Positions 35,842-46,299 of a stretch of DNA of 64,000 nt are shown one piece after another. A program made the position numbers and the translations under genes. Under the pieces are notes generated by a model. It had not been told where the DNA came from and searched no databases. It worked only from the letters and a program-made list of their open reading frames with translations. Within the stretch, counting starts at the first letter, position 1; each line of letters starts with the position of its first letter. The stretch comes from Melampsora larici-populina 98AG31. Lineage: Eukaryota; Basidiomycota; Pucciniomycetes; Pucciniales; Melampsoraceae. The stretch covers positions 511,536 to 575,535 of the forward strand of contig NW_006768778.1 in assembly GCF_000204055.1 (NCBI RefSeq), read 5' to 3'.

Positions 35842-35910
35842 GTAGCTCCGCGGGAGCTCAAAAGGGACTTTTCTACTAGACTACCCTTTATAGGGGCATT
35901 CCGGGGTCCT
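35842..35910 (-). repeat. Inner inverted repeat of module 2, right copy
   Basis: Inverted copy of 30487-30555 with one mismatch (CCCCTATAAA here versus CCCCCATAAA there, read in the same sense). It directly abuts the right outer repeat. Confidence 0.92.
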
Positions 35911-35969
35911 GCGTAAGTCCCTACGCAGGCTCCGGGTTTTACCGCATGCGAGGGACTTTGTTAAGTTCG
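35911..35969 (-). repeat. Right outer terminal inverted repeat (59 bp)
   Basis: Perfect inverted copy of 24236-24294, followed by the second copy of the 9-bp target duplication AACAATCTG at 35970-35978. Confidence 0.95.
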
Positions 35970-35978
35970 AACAATCTG

Positions 35979-37086
35979 TCTCTTTTTTTTCGTCTTTTCT
36001 ACGCAAATCATGAATCACAAAAGAAATAAAATGTAATAAATAATCGGTTACTTGCTTTGAAAATCTGTTGTATTATTCAATCTCCTAATTCTTGAATTGA
36101 CAATCTTGATCATACTCTTTTTTCTTTATCAAGAAAATCTCGTTTTGTCGTCAAATTTTGTGGGGTTTCCATTATTTGAAAGACAAAATATTTGTGGGCT
36201 TTAATGTTGTTTTTTTATTGTGGTTGTATTACTTGATGATGACATCTGCAATAGTCTAAAACGTTTGTGAAAAGTAAAATATCCTATTTATTGATTGGAC
36301 TTGGTATCGATTACCTAATCCTTGGAATTAATTCTTCTACGATATTGATCTCATCAAATAAATGGGCTCAGTGCAGGGCACCTGTAGACTTTGCATTCTC
36401 CATGAGTCAAGACCGCGACATTTGCAAAAAGGTGAAGGCCACAAAGATCAAGATTGTATGAGAGTCATTTCGGTCTAAGGCTTATGAGGTCAAATATATA
36501 TGTACATATTGTTGGCCGACCTTTACTTACCATTGATGTTTATGCGTGAGGTTAATTTTTTTTTTGAAATAATTCATCTCCCACAGCTTTGTACTCGGGA
36601 TCCCTCGTGCCATCGCTGTGTAGGGAAACCACAAGGCACCGGTGCGTGACGAGGCCACAAAGTCAAAGGGCCACATCATGTATGGGAGGAGAATACAGAC
36701 GCATATTGAAGCGCTTTCTTTTAAAAGTGGGATCCCCCACTTACCCCACCTGTGCCCCTGAACGACAACATACAACCACACCCGGATTGTTGTAGAATTA
36801 TTGTACATAATGGTTATTCTCTTATCTTCTTTTGGTGGCTTTTTTTTTGTCGTGATGAGCGGATAAACAGCAGTAAAAGTTAGAAATCGGCTTTACCACT
36901 GAGTGTACATATAAAATCATCAGAAGAGATATAAATGTATTGGGTTGCTTCAATTCGATCTGCCCCTTTTGATCTCATCGAAATCGTTTCCTATAATTGT
37001 GAAAAAAAATAACCCTACCATCCGTCGATAAATAATCCATTTTTTCCTTTTTAAATCTTAACGAACACAACTAAATTATTATCATC
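35979..37086. other. Intergenic region, promoter of the secreted-protein gene
   Basis: No coding frame is supported. ATATAAATG at about 36930 could be a TATA element for the gene starting at 37087. A poly-T tract lies near 36840-36848. Confidence 0.35.
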
Positions 37087-37973
37087 ATGATTTCTGCACA
37101 ATTCTTCATCGTTATCTTAGCTTCATTGGCATTTTCTGCCTTCGCAACTCCTATCACACCTTTCAAATCTGATATGACTTATGCTTTTAGTAAAGATATT
37201 GATTGGTCTGATGGTAAAATCTATGATTCAAATGGAAATGTAGCTATCACCACTAAGATGTGTGGTGGTGTGATCACTTATATTGTCAATAACACTGCCC
37301 AAGCTTTCTTCAAGACAGTAAGTTTGATTTTAAACCTATTGATTTGTTTTGATCGATTCAACAAGTGAAGCTTATTAATCAAACATAAATTTCGTAGCCC
37401 CCTAGAAATTGTGATAAGAACGTCGTGGCTCAAGATGAGGATAAAACTACGCTTACCTTACACTACCAATCTATCAAATACACTTTATACGCTTGGACAG
37501 TCACACGAGCTGATGGAACCAATTTCGAATGGTTACCATTTAGCCCAAGTACTATAGGTATCAATAGTGTTGAAGGATCGGTCTCACTCTATGGTCAACC
37601 TAAGAAAGAAAGTAGCCGAATCTTTAGTAAGTTTATTCGTCATCTTCACTCTAACATCATTCATTAAGGGATAGACAAAAAACAAAGAATAGAAAAGATT
37701 GATCGATCGATTTTTGTTCATGTAGTGTGGAAACCGGATGGGTTCCCTCAAGGTGTAATTTCTGGTGACGCATACTCTTTCAATGTTGAAGCACCAGGAG
37801 CTGATCGTATTTCACTCGTAAGTCATTTGAATTTCCATCAGCTTTGGGGTTTTTTGATTGAATCTTATAATCTGAATCTGATCGTTTCTGTAACTTTATT
37901 CATTTCAGTGGGAAACGCTTGAATTACTTTACTTGCTTGTTGCTCGGAACAGAGATTGTCCATACGCTGTTTA
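37087..37973 (+). CDS. Secreted protein, possible tubby/LURP-one-like fold
   Basis: Four exons with GTAAGT donors, about 200 residues: 37087-37318, ~37399-37627, ~37727-37817 and ~37910-37973. A typical signal peptide opens the protein (MISAQFFIVILASLAFSAFA, cleavage likely before TPITPF). The mature part has WSDGKIYDSNGNVAI, then PPRNCDKNVVAQDED, FEWLPFSPSTIGINSVEG and MWKPDGFPQGVISGDAY. It ends WETLELLYLLVARNRDCPYAV. The WSDGK.YDS.GN opening and the alternating beta pattern resemble tubby-C-terminal/LURP-one-like proteins, but this is by eye. There are three Cys in the mature chain. It would be exported; an effector or cell-surface role is possible. Confidence 0.75.
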
Positions 37974-38960
37974 AGGATCTATAATTTGAATGACATTTGA
38001 TTTCGTATCTTCTACATCCATATTCTTTTGTTTTCTTTCTAAATAGACGCGTTTAGAAAGATTGAAGAATATTTTACCAAGACATATAAATCACGATTTT
38101 TGTTTAATTCGAAAAATGTTGCCCTTGTGTGCTACATACATTTGTAGAACACTTGAAAAAAGGTTTTAAAGCAGTCTTTGTTTTTTTGTTTGAAAATCAA
38201 AGGGTTCATCATTTAACCAATTGGTCACAGTCTTGTTCTTCACAACACCTTCCAGTTCTATGTGTACAAAGACAATCAAACTCACCAAGCTTGACAAGAA
38301 TTCCAAGCCAAATCACTCGAATTTGATGTACAAAGCTCAGCCAAGCTTTTTTGAATTCGACTGTGTGTATTCAGTACCCTTTTTTATAATCTTAAACTCA
38401 CATAAAACCCCTTTTGTCATCAAACGCCAAGTCAACAATCAGCGCTCAAACTGAGAGCTTTCTAGTCAAACCTCTGGAAAACTTTTGACACTCAGATTTA
38501 AGCTTGTGGTATATCATTAAGAATGTATGATCATGAAGTTTTAACAAATTGATATGAATTCAAAATTGATCATTTGAAAGGTTTTTATAATCATTTCCTC
38601 AGTTTGAATGTATACATAACTTCTTCATGACTTAATGTGAAGTTTTGTTTGAATAAGTTTGTATTTTAATTTTAAAGAGTTTGTTTTTGATTAATTCAAA
38701 GGTTTCAATCTAAGAATTAATAGGAGTAAGAGTGTTCAATGAAGAAGAGAGAGTAATTATGCAAGATTAATAGGAGTGAAGTCTAAGATGAGTCAGGTGA
38801 CTAAAGATGATTACATGTAAATGAGCTCATATGTAGACTGAGTTGAGTTGAGTTGATATGTATTATGTAAACCTTAAAATGACTTCAACAGGAAAACTGA
38901 AATCGGATTTAAATTCAAAACTACCATTTACCATTTACCATTTACCAACCACTTCAACTA
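37974..38960. other. Intergenic region
   Basis: Sequence between the secreted-protein gene and the VWFA gene. No coding frame is supported. Three CCATTTA words occur near 38928-38945. Confidence 0.4.
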
Positions 38961-39070
38961 TTCTCAACAAACTACTCTCTACCAACTATTCTCAACCAAC
39001 TTATCAACCAATCGATTCTCAACAAACTACTCTCTACCAACTATTCTCAACCAACTTATCAACCAATCGA
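38961..39070. repeat. 55-bp tandem duplication in the 5-prime leader of the VWFA gene
   Basis: A 55-bp unit starting TTCTCAACAAACTACTCTCT occurs twice head to tail (38961-39015 and 39016-39070) with no mismatch. It is followed by (ATCA) repeats up to the start codon at 39092. It lies in the likely promoter or 5-prime UTR. Confidence 0.9.
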
Positions 39071-39091
39071 TCAATCAATCAATCAATCAAA

Positions 39092-41670
39092 ATGATGGAA
39101 GAATTAGATGCAATCACTTCAACTTCACTTCATAATCTAGAAGATAAATTATCTAATTTAGATTTCAGTGAAAAGATGTTAGACCTTTGTTTCATCTTGG
39201 ACGTACGTACGTTTTTTCTTTTTGATTGGATTTGATTTTGGATCATTTCAATCTATGATATCTTTGCTTGATCGAATCTAAAAAAAGTGTCAAGTTTCAA
39301 AACCTTTATAAAGGATTCTTGAACTGACTCTATTTTATTCGTATTACCACCACTTTTTTTATCTTGATGAATCAAATACTCAAAACCTGATGTCATGATT
39401 TGTTATTTATTTTATAGACCACAGGAAGTATGGGTAGTTATATAACAGTTTGTTAATTTCAATCTTCAACTTTCCTATCAAACGAAAACCAACAAACCAA
39501 CAGATGTTTTTTTTGACTTTTGATGATGATATATGAACCAAACAAAACCAAAAAATCATAGGCAGCAACTCAAAATATCGAATTGATTTGTGATGAAATC
39601 ATTAATTCGGAAAGATTAGCTTCACCTGAATGTCTTAGGATCGGTTTGATTGCTTATCGGTGAGTAATCTTTTTCCAAGTTTTAAATCTATCAATTTATA
39701 TCCGATCATCGGCAGTTACATAGTTCTGGTAAAGATCTTTGAGTGATGAAAACTGATGTGTGTGTTTTTGGGTTTGGGTTTGGGTTTTATAGTGATCATC
39801 CTCCACAGGATATGTTAGTTTGATTAATCCTATTATCCAAGCATTTCTTTTTTCGTACCAGCTTAACTGATCTTAGATTTATGGCAACTTTTTCTGTTTT
39901 CTGCTTTTGGTTTGGTTTGAAATAGGTCATATATTACTTTAAAGTTTGATTTCACATCTAATCCTAAAATCGTTCAAGAACATCTCAAATCTCTCTGGGC
40001 ATCTGGTGGTAAGGAATTTCATGTGTAAACCGATGATCTTCAAACCCGATCACTTTTGATCCAACACACCATATCTTTCGTCTTACTTTACGTTTAGGTG
40101 GTGATGGACCTGAAGCTGTTACTGCTGCAATGCATGAAGCTTTAACTTTAGATTGGAGGCCACAGGCTAGTAGGATGGCTGTTCTCATCACTGATGCTCC
40201 TCCTCATGTAGGTTGAAGTCTTTGATCAATCTTCTTCTTCTTTCACTTCAACTCTTTATCTGATCTGTTCTTCATGTTCGTTTAGGGAATTGGTGAGTAT
40301 GGTGATGGGTTTAGTAAGGGAGATCCATCAGGTCATGACCCATTAAAACTTGCTCGTACCATGGCTCAGAATGGAATCAGTCTAGTTTGTTCTTTAATTC
40401 ATTTGATCTGCTTTGATCCAACTTTGATCGTTTTGTTCGGAAAACTAACTGATATCATCAATTTAAACTTCTTTTAGTTTGTTGTAGCTTGCGAACCGGC
40501 TTTTTCTGGTTACATGTATTCTAATGATTTTTTCAGAGCAATCACTAACATCACCTCAGCCATGATGTTACCATTAACGACGGCTAATTTATTACCACAT
40601 GTGATTGTAGGATCAGCCTTTGAACAAATGGATATGGAAAGATTAGTAAGAGAAGTGGGACATGCAGTGGCTGAACGGGTGGTTGGAGGACAAGAGAGTG
40701 TAGATGAAGTGGCTAGAGAGTTACATGAGAAATTGTTGTTGAGGAATGAGAGTACTAAACAATTATTTGTGGAAGATATTTATGTAGGTTTTTTTCAACG
40801 TTCTTTTCTCTGTTTTGGGGGTTCTGTTTTCATTTTCTTTTTTACGAGAAGAAGGTCTTGAACTGATCAGACTTTTGGGTGGGTTGAACTTTGGTTTGGT
40901 TTTTTGAATGGTCTTAGCGTGATACACCTGAAGCAAGACATAATGTCGAAGTATGGTTGAGTGCACCTGATATTCAGACGGCTAAACCATTACTAAAGAA
41001 AGTAAGTCAAAAAGAAGACTTTTCAATCGATTATAATTTAAAGAAAATCAATTGATCAGTTCCAATGCTCAATCAATTAATATTGGTTTTTGTGTTTTAG
41101 ATTATCGGATCCAGATTTACAGAAAAATATCTACAATCACGTTACACAGCTGCCTTTTCATCTACAAGTTCATCATCTACAAGAGTTTATCCAATCCCAT
41201 TACCATCAAGAAAGAAAGCGACGAATCCGATGAAGAATCATTCGATGCGTAGACCATCAACGACGAGTACTTCATCAGCTTCTAGACAAGTGATTAGTGA
41301 TTTCAAAGTCTTTTCGTCTTCTACACCTAGATCGTTTTCAGATGGAAGTTCACCACCTAGGTTTGGCAATCCTAGTGGTAGTGGGAGTGGTAGTCAGGGG
41401 AAATCTATCGAAAGCTTTGGTGGGTCTCCATTGAGAGATTCTAGGAGTTGGAATCAGACTCAAGGGTCGGATGAAGATGATGAAGCAGAAGAAGAAGAAG
41501 AAGAGAATGATGAAGATCATCGGAATGTGAATGTTGAACCGTCTACTTCGAATTCGAATTCAGATCAATCTCAACCGCAACAAGGCATCGATGTGAGACA
41601 AGGATCGATTTCGTTTGATCAAGCTCGTAGGATTACCACTTCGGCTGCTTGGAGAACGATTAGAACATGA
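39092..41670 (+). CDS. VWFA-domain protein (fungal, vwkA-like MIDAS)
   Basis: The start is the ATG at 39092 (MMEELDAITSTSLHNLEDKL) just after the tandem leader repeat. Nine or so exons are split by 60-200-bp introns. The VWFA domain carries FILDTTGSMGSYIT (MIDAS, DxTxS type), GLIAYRDHPPQDM, GGDGPEAVTAAMHEALTLDW, then MAVLITDAPPHGIGE and LFVVACEPAFSGYM. The C-terminal third is Ser-rich and acidic (DEDDEAEEEEEENDED) and probably disordered. Such MIDAS motifs bind a metal and a protein ligand; the DTTGSMG form is seen in VWFA proteins related to alpha-kinase vwkA, but no kinase domain is present. The biological role is unknown. Confidence 0.85.
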
Positions 41671-41867
41671 TTTTGGCTTTTTTTTGATGATTTTTTTGGA
41701 TTTGGAAAAAAAAATCATTGGGTGTTTTTATTTTTTTATTTTCCTTCTTCTTCTCGTTTCTTTCATTTGATTTTTGTTTGAGTCTTGGTTTTGGAATTTA
41801 TTTATTTTTGTTTGAGAAAGTTTAGGTATTCTGAGGGTTTCTTTGAACAATTTAAATAATTATATAT

Positions 41868-42004
41868 ATGTGTTTGTCTCTGTGTCTGTGTGTGATTGTG
41901 TCTGTGTGTGATTGTGTCTGTGTGTGATTGTGTCTGTGTGTGATTGTGTCTGTGTGTGATTGTGATTGTGATATTGATTGTGATTGTGATTGTGTGTGAT
42001 TGAG
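41868..42004. repeat. GT-rich minisatellite, 16-bp unit
   Basis: The unit TGTGTCTGTGTGTGAT is repeated about five times, then degenerates into (TGTGAT)n. It lies 200 bp beyond the VWFA stop codon, probably in or near the 3-prime UTR. Confidence 0.9.
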
Positions 42005-42965
42005 TCTTAAAGTGAAAGAATTGGTTTAGAAGACAAAATAAGGTTGATCAACATATTTGAGTGAATTATATGATGTAAAAAAACAAATTGATTGGAATCT
42101 TGATTTGATCTATTTATTGAAAACAATAAAATTAAAATTAAAGGTATATTATTTTTGATCAATGAAAAATAGGTGTCTTAACTGACTTCTTTTTTGGGGG
42201 TTTTGGCTTGAAATGAATGGTAAATCTTGATGGATTGTTCAATGTATGAAATCAAAATCATAAGATCATTTAAGAAGTCCATTTTATCAAACTTGATGGT
42301 TTTTCTCTTCTTGAAGGGAGAAAAAACTTTTTGCATTCTTTAATTAAGGCTGGATTCACTTTAAGCAATTGATTTGAAAAGTCACATTCTTCTTGAGCGC
42401 TAGAAAAGTGTTTTTTTTCTAAACCAAGATGTGAACTTTGAGATTTTGTGTTTGTATTGGATTATTAACTTTAAGCATACCTGAAGACCTTTGATCCTTT
42501 CTTCCTTTCCCAGTTCCAGTTTTCCTTTGTAAGTTCTTCATGATGTCAAACTTCTCTAATTCTAACACTCATGTCTCATTGAATTCATTTTGACCTGCAC
42601 CACCACCAAAGATACCTCAGATTTTCCAATCTGAGCCTTGAGGTATCCTCAAATGACAATATTCTCAGACGCAATGTCTGAGCAAATGATCTGCGGCCAT
42701 CTTTGGGGCCCAAGAAAGTCTTGGATGAATTCCACATACACACCGTCTGAGGGAATCTATATCCAAGGATCCCTTTGATTTTCCAATCCAAGGTATCCTT
42801 GCTGGCAGTGCTGCAACCATTCTTCTCAAACCCATCATTCAAGCTGGGAAAGAGTACAGTCAGTGACAAAAAGTTTACGTACCACAAGTACATATGTAAT
42901 CCCAGTCTATGGGCACTTTGTCTCTTGAATAACTTCCTCATACCTCATCCAGAACCTGTCTGAAA
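42005..42965. other. Spacer, probably 5-prime part of a decayed transposon
   Basis: AT-rich until about 42590. From there to 42960 are several short self-similar words (CCTCAGATTTTCCAATCTGAG, TCCTTTGATTTTCCAATCCAAGG) that form small hairpins. No gene is supported. Confidence 0.35.
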
Positions 42966-43274
42966 ATGAAGACTTGTAGCCTGTCGCCCACTCAAAAGGC
43001 CTCTATTGTTTTAATGCACCAAGCTGGGGTTCCTGGCACTCAAATTGCCAAGAAACTGGGCCATCCCAAGTTGACTGTCTATACAGCAATTCACAATGAC
43101 CGCAAAAGACATCAATCAAGACTCAAAAACACTTGGACAACCAAAAAAGTTCTCAAAACGTTGTATACCGAGTGGAAGGCAAACCCTCAGAGCAAGCTTC
43201 AGGCTTTGGTTGCATCCATACCTGATCAAATCAAGGCTGTGCTCAAAGCAAAGGGTGGACACACTCCCTGGTAA
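42966..43274 (+). pseudogene. Tc1-like transposase N-terminal fragment
   Basis: A 102-residue open frame. MKTCSLSPTQKASIVLMHQA and QIAKKLGHPKLTVYTAI form a helix-turn-helix of the type that opens Tc1/pogo-like transposases. The frame stops at HTPW, where a full transposase would continue for ~200 residues with the DDE catalytic core; no such core is seen downstream. It is read as a truncated relic, though a stand-alone DNA-binding protein cannot be excluded. Confidence 0.55.
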
Positions 43275-43616
43275 AAGTGACTGTATTTTAGAGTCTATGT
43301 TACAGTTATGAATCCTGAAATTCAAACATACGTACTCTGATGAGTGGCCATCTAGACCATGTAATTTCAGGTATATCAATAGTCAGATGTTGAGTATATA
43401 TGCTTTTTGAGAGTTGCCCAATAGGCAAGCTATGGTACAGGTATGTATACTTGTTGTCACTGACTGTACATATCTTTGATAACACTAAGAAAAAACCTTG
43501 TAGAGGATTCAAGCTCTGAGGAAATGAACACTTTAAGGAAATCCTTGAAGGCTGTGATGTTTGTTTTTGAGTGCCATGTTGAATTGATAAGCTTGTGTCA
43601 CTGCAAACATTTGTAG

Positions 43617-43666
43617 GATATAAAGTAGAATCCGGGCACGTGCCCGGATTCTACTTTGTATCCCGT
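43617..43666. mobile_element. 50-bp near-perfect palindrome, minimal TA-flanked MITE
   Basis: GGATATAAAGTAGAATCCGGG faces its inverted copy with almost no loop (centre GCACGTGC). It is flanked by TA on both sides (43615-43616 and 43667-43668). The outer sequence GGATAcAAAGT matches the ends of the element at 45775-45933. Confidence 0.7.
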
Positions 43667-43668
43667 AG

Positions 43669-45099
43669 TCAAACAACTTCCCTTCAATTGGGTGGGGGAA
43701 AATTATTGAACATATAATTAGTCATAAAGGATTAATCAGCGCATACCCAAGTCATAGCTCCCACACTACATATGTGCAGCAGGATGGGTAAATTGGGAGC
43801 TATCATGTACATACAGAGCTGCTCACACTACGCCAGATTGCAAATTTACCGCTGAGTTTAGAAAATTAATAAGACATAGAAAATTATACACAAGGTGGAA
43901 GGGGTCAAAAAAATGTGGAAAAATAAGGGTTGCATTCCCCTGTGTGTGCCCATAATTTTGCATATTTTTACAGATTTTTACAGCAGCAGTGTATATCAGG
44001 TCAGAAACTCAGTTTATGTCCCAAACTGGCAGTCATGGAGGCATTAATCTTGTGATACCAATAAAGTTGTCAATTTTGTGACAACATCTGGAATGTCTGT
44101 CCATTCTGAAAGCTACATGTTTAATTTACCAGATACACATTAGAATGAGTGGTGTGTGTCCAAAAATGAAGAAGGTACAGCAATCACCGTCCCCAACAGC
44201 AAAGCTAGAAAAGCTTATAAATCTGTTCTGCAAGGGTTTTAGCATCCAAATGGAAACTGTAGATCCAGTATGTGGGTTTCATAATGTGCAACTGCCAAAT
44301 TGATAAAAAGAAAATAGTTGTATTTGTGAGTGTTGAAAAGTTTCTGCCCAAGCCTGGGTAGTTTTGGACAAAATTTGAGTTTCTGGCCAAATACACCCCA
44401 AAATCATTTTTCTATGGAACGACTTCAAAACTCAAGGTAAAAATATGAAAAAATATGCAAAATGATGGGAAATCACAGACTGATTCAACCATAATTTTTT
44501 TCAATTTTTTCCTACCTCTCATGCATTGCTGAGAATTTCCTACATCTTGACTTTTCTAAACTCCATGGTAAATTATTGATTTGGTGTAGTGTCAGCTATT
44601 GGCTCATCTGAATGAGTGAACCATATGTAATACTAATACCTTCTGTAATTTTTTTCAGTTTGACAAAAGCATTTCAAGAATTGACTACATACACTGACTC
44701 ATAGCTTCTGTGTAATTTCATCAAGTAAACCTCATGTAACACCCTTTCTGTTACTATTGAATGGTGTCCAGAGTATTGCCTGAGTAGCTATGGAGGTATA
44801 TGTAGTCAATTTTTAGGAGGATTTTGTCAAACTGGAAAAAGTTACATGATGAATTACATGTGATTTATTTGTTCAGATGAGCAGGGAACTGAGCAGACCT
44901 GTATGTACATGATATCTAACAACTTACTCAGCTTGTTGCACATATGTAATGTGGGGTTTATGACTCAGGTGTGCAGTGATCAATACTTTATGACCAATTA
45001 TACTTCTAATAATGTTCCTCTGCTCAATTGAAGGGAAGTTTTTTGATGTTTACAGTGTGTTCTATTGTAAAAGAAGTGTTTGATCTGGAAATACCATCA
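43669..45099. other. Decayed repeat DNA without an assignable gene
   Basis: Between the Tc1-like relic and the Harbinger relic. There are short frames on both strands but no recognised motif. It may be the 5-prime part of the Harbinger element. Confidence 0.35.
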
Positions 45100-46240
45100 G
45101 CAGTTAATTTAACAATGTCTGCAAGGCAATGTGTCATTTGAATCAATCTATATTGTCCAACCTACCCAGAACAAGATATGTCCACAGGAGATTCAAAATA
45201 ACCCCTGCTTTACCTGTTTTTTCAACAAATGTCTGGAGGCCATTGATGGCACCCACTTACCTTGCATCTTCCTGCTTATTGATGTTCTGCTCATTGAAAC
45301 CAAAAAGAACATCACTCCCAATATATGTCCTAGCAGGGTTTTCATTCAACATGATGTTCACCTTAATTCATGCTGGTTTGAAAGGCTTGCATGTGAATGT
45401 GTATGCCCTTTAATGAGATCTTGAAGAACAATGCTTTGGTGTTCCAAATGGTAAGTTAATGTGTCTTTTAAATGCAACAGCAATGGATAATAACCTGTTT
45501 TATTTATCTCAGATTCATTCCACATTGCTGATGCATGGTATGCCACCATAAGGTTTGTTAACCCCTTTTTGATCAGTAAAATACCGCTTTAGAGAGTGGC
45601 AGCATTTGGTTTTAACACCACAAACAGAAAAGGAGTTGTATAATCATCAACACTTGGCCCTTAAAATTTTGATCAAACAGATTGTTGGGGTTTCAAAGTG
45701 AGATTTCTGATTCTTGCATTGATACCCTTCTACCCTCATAAAGTACAAGTTATGATTGTGATTGCATGCATTTATGGGATACAAAGTTAAAGCTGTGTTT
45801 TTTTTCCCAGTTTCCCAAATACAGCCAAAAACGCAAACTGGGAAACTGGGAGAACGTGGGAATTTCCCAACACAGCCAAAAACAAAAACTGGGAAACTGG
45901 GAAAAAAAATCCCAGATTTAACTTTGTATCCCATAATTGTTTTGAACAATATCATTCAAATAGGATCTGGAAAGGATGGAATTTATGAAAAATACATGTT
46001 ACAAGAGTGCTTGGAGATGAGGATGGTGGGTAATGGCAGACCAGACTGGGTTGTGCCTAACACTAACAAGCAGAACCAAGCTTCCAAACAAAGAAAGCAC
46101 CTTGCCAAGTGGAGGTTTTGAGACTATGTTGATGCACCTGTGGTACATAGGAAGGTCTAGATCATCATTTGTAATCAGGACCATTGTAATCCTAACTTTC
46201 TTGGCACCATCAAGATCAAATCTTTCAATGTATAAATAAG
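45100..46240 (+). pseudogene. PIF/Harbinger transposase relic, interrupted by a MITE
   Basis: CFFNKCLEAIDGTHLPCIF (near 45215) is the first catalytic block of Harbinger transposases (F..CIGAIDGTH). VFIQHDVHLNSCWFERLA (near 45340) corresponds to the second block (CDFD....GW.GSA.D). FHIADAWYATIRF (near 45515), then NREELYNHQHLALKILIKQI and VGVSK (near 45630-45700), match the YLADAGY and ELFN.RH..LRN.IER.FGV.K blocks. Several stops and frame changes occur. The 159-bp MITE at 45775 splits the region before the C-terminal part (VLNNIIQIGSGKDGIYEKYM). The transposase is inactive. Confidence 0.8.
45775..45933. mobile_element. 159-bp TA-flanked MITE nested in the Harbinger relic
   Basis: The terminal inverted repeats TGGGATACAAAGTTAAA / TTTAACTTTGTATCCCA are perfect and flanked by TA (45773-45774 and 45934-45935). 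The interior holds two similar units built on ACAGCCAAAAAC..AAACTGGGAAACTGGGA. TA target duplications fit a Tc1/mariner-driven element. It interrupts the Harbinger transposase relic, so it is younger than that insertion. Confidence 0.85.
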
Positions 46241-46299
46241 GCTTGTTTTATGATACACACCCACTAAGACACAAAACTTTGGATAAAATATATTTGAAT

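Larger units (their letters stand above)
24236..35969. mobile_element. 11.7-kb composite DNA transposon with 9-bp target duplication
   Basis: The ends are identical 59-bp inverted repeats (24236-24294 and 35911-35969, starting CGAACTTAACAAAGTCCC). They are flanked by a perfect 9-bp duplication AACAATCTG (24227-24235 and 35970-35978). Just inside the left end is a ~222-bp repeat whose inverted copy lies in the middle (30257-30478). This is followed by 8 bp of the outer repeat (GCGTAAGT) and a 69-bp repeat (30487-30555) whose inverted copy abuts the right end (35842-35910). The layout is therefore two inverted-repeat modules inside one pair of ends. Module 1 encodes a DUF6589-like protein and a RecQ-like helicase, convergent. 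Module 2 encodes a zinc-finger DDE-like transposase. The terminal motif resembles the MITE at 12.9 kb. Confidence 0.92.

Noticed and set aside
24236..35969. Idea that the large element is a Starship-type mega-transposon or a Helitron
   Set aside because: No tyrosine recombinase or Rep domain was found, while inverted ends and a 9-bp target duplication are present. The helicase is RecQ-like, not the Rep-fused Pif1 type.
36527..36808. 93-codon minus-strand frame (MYNNSTTIRVWLYVVVQGHR..)
   Set aside because: No domain, no supporting splice pattern, and located in a spacer. Judged to be a chance frame.
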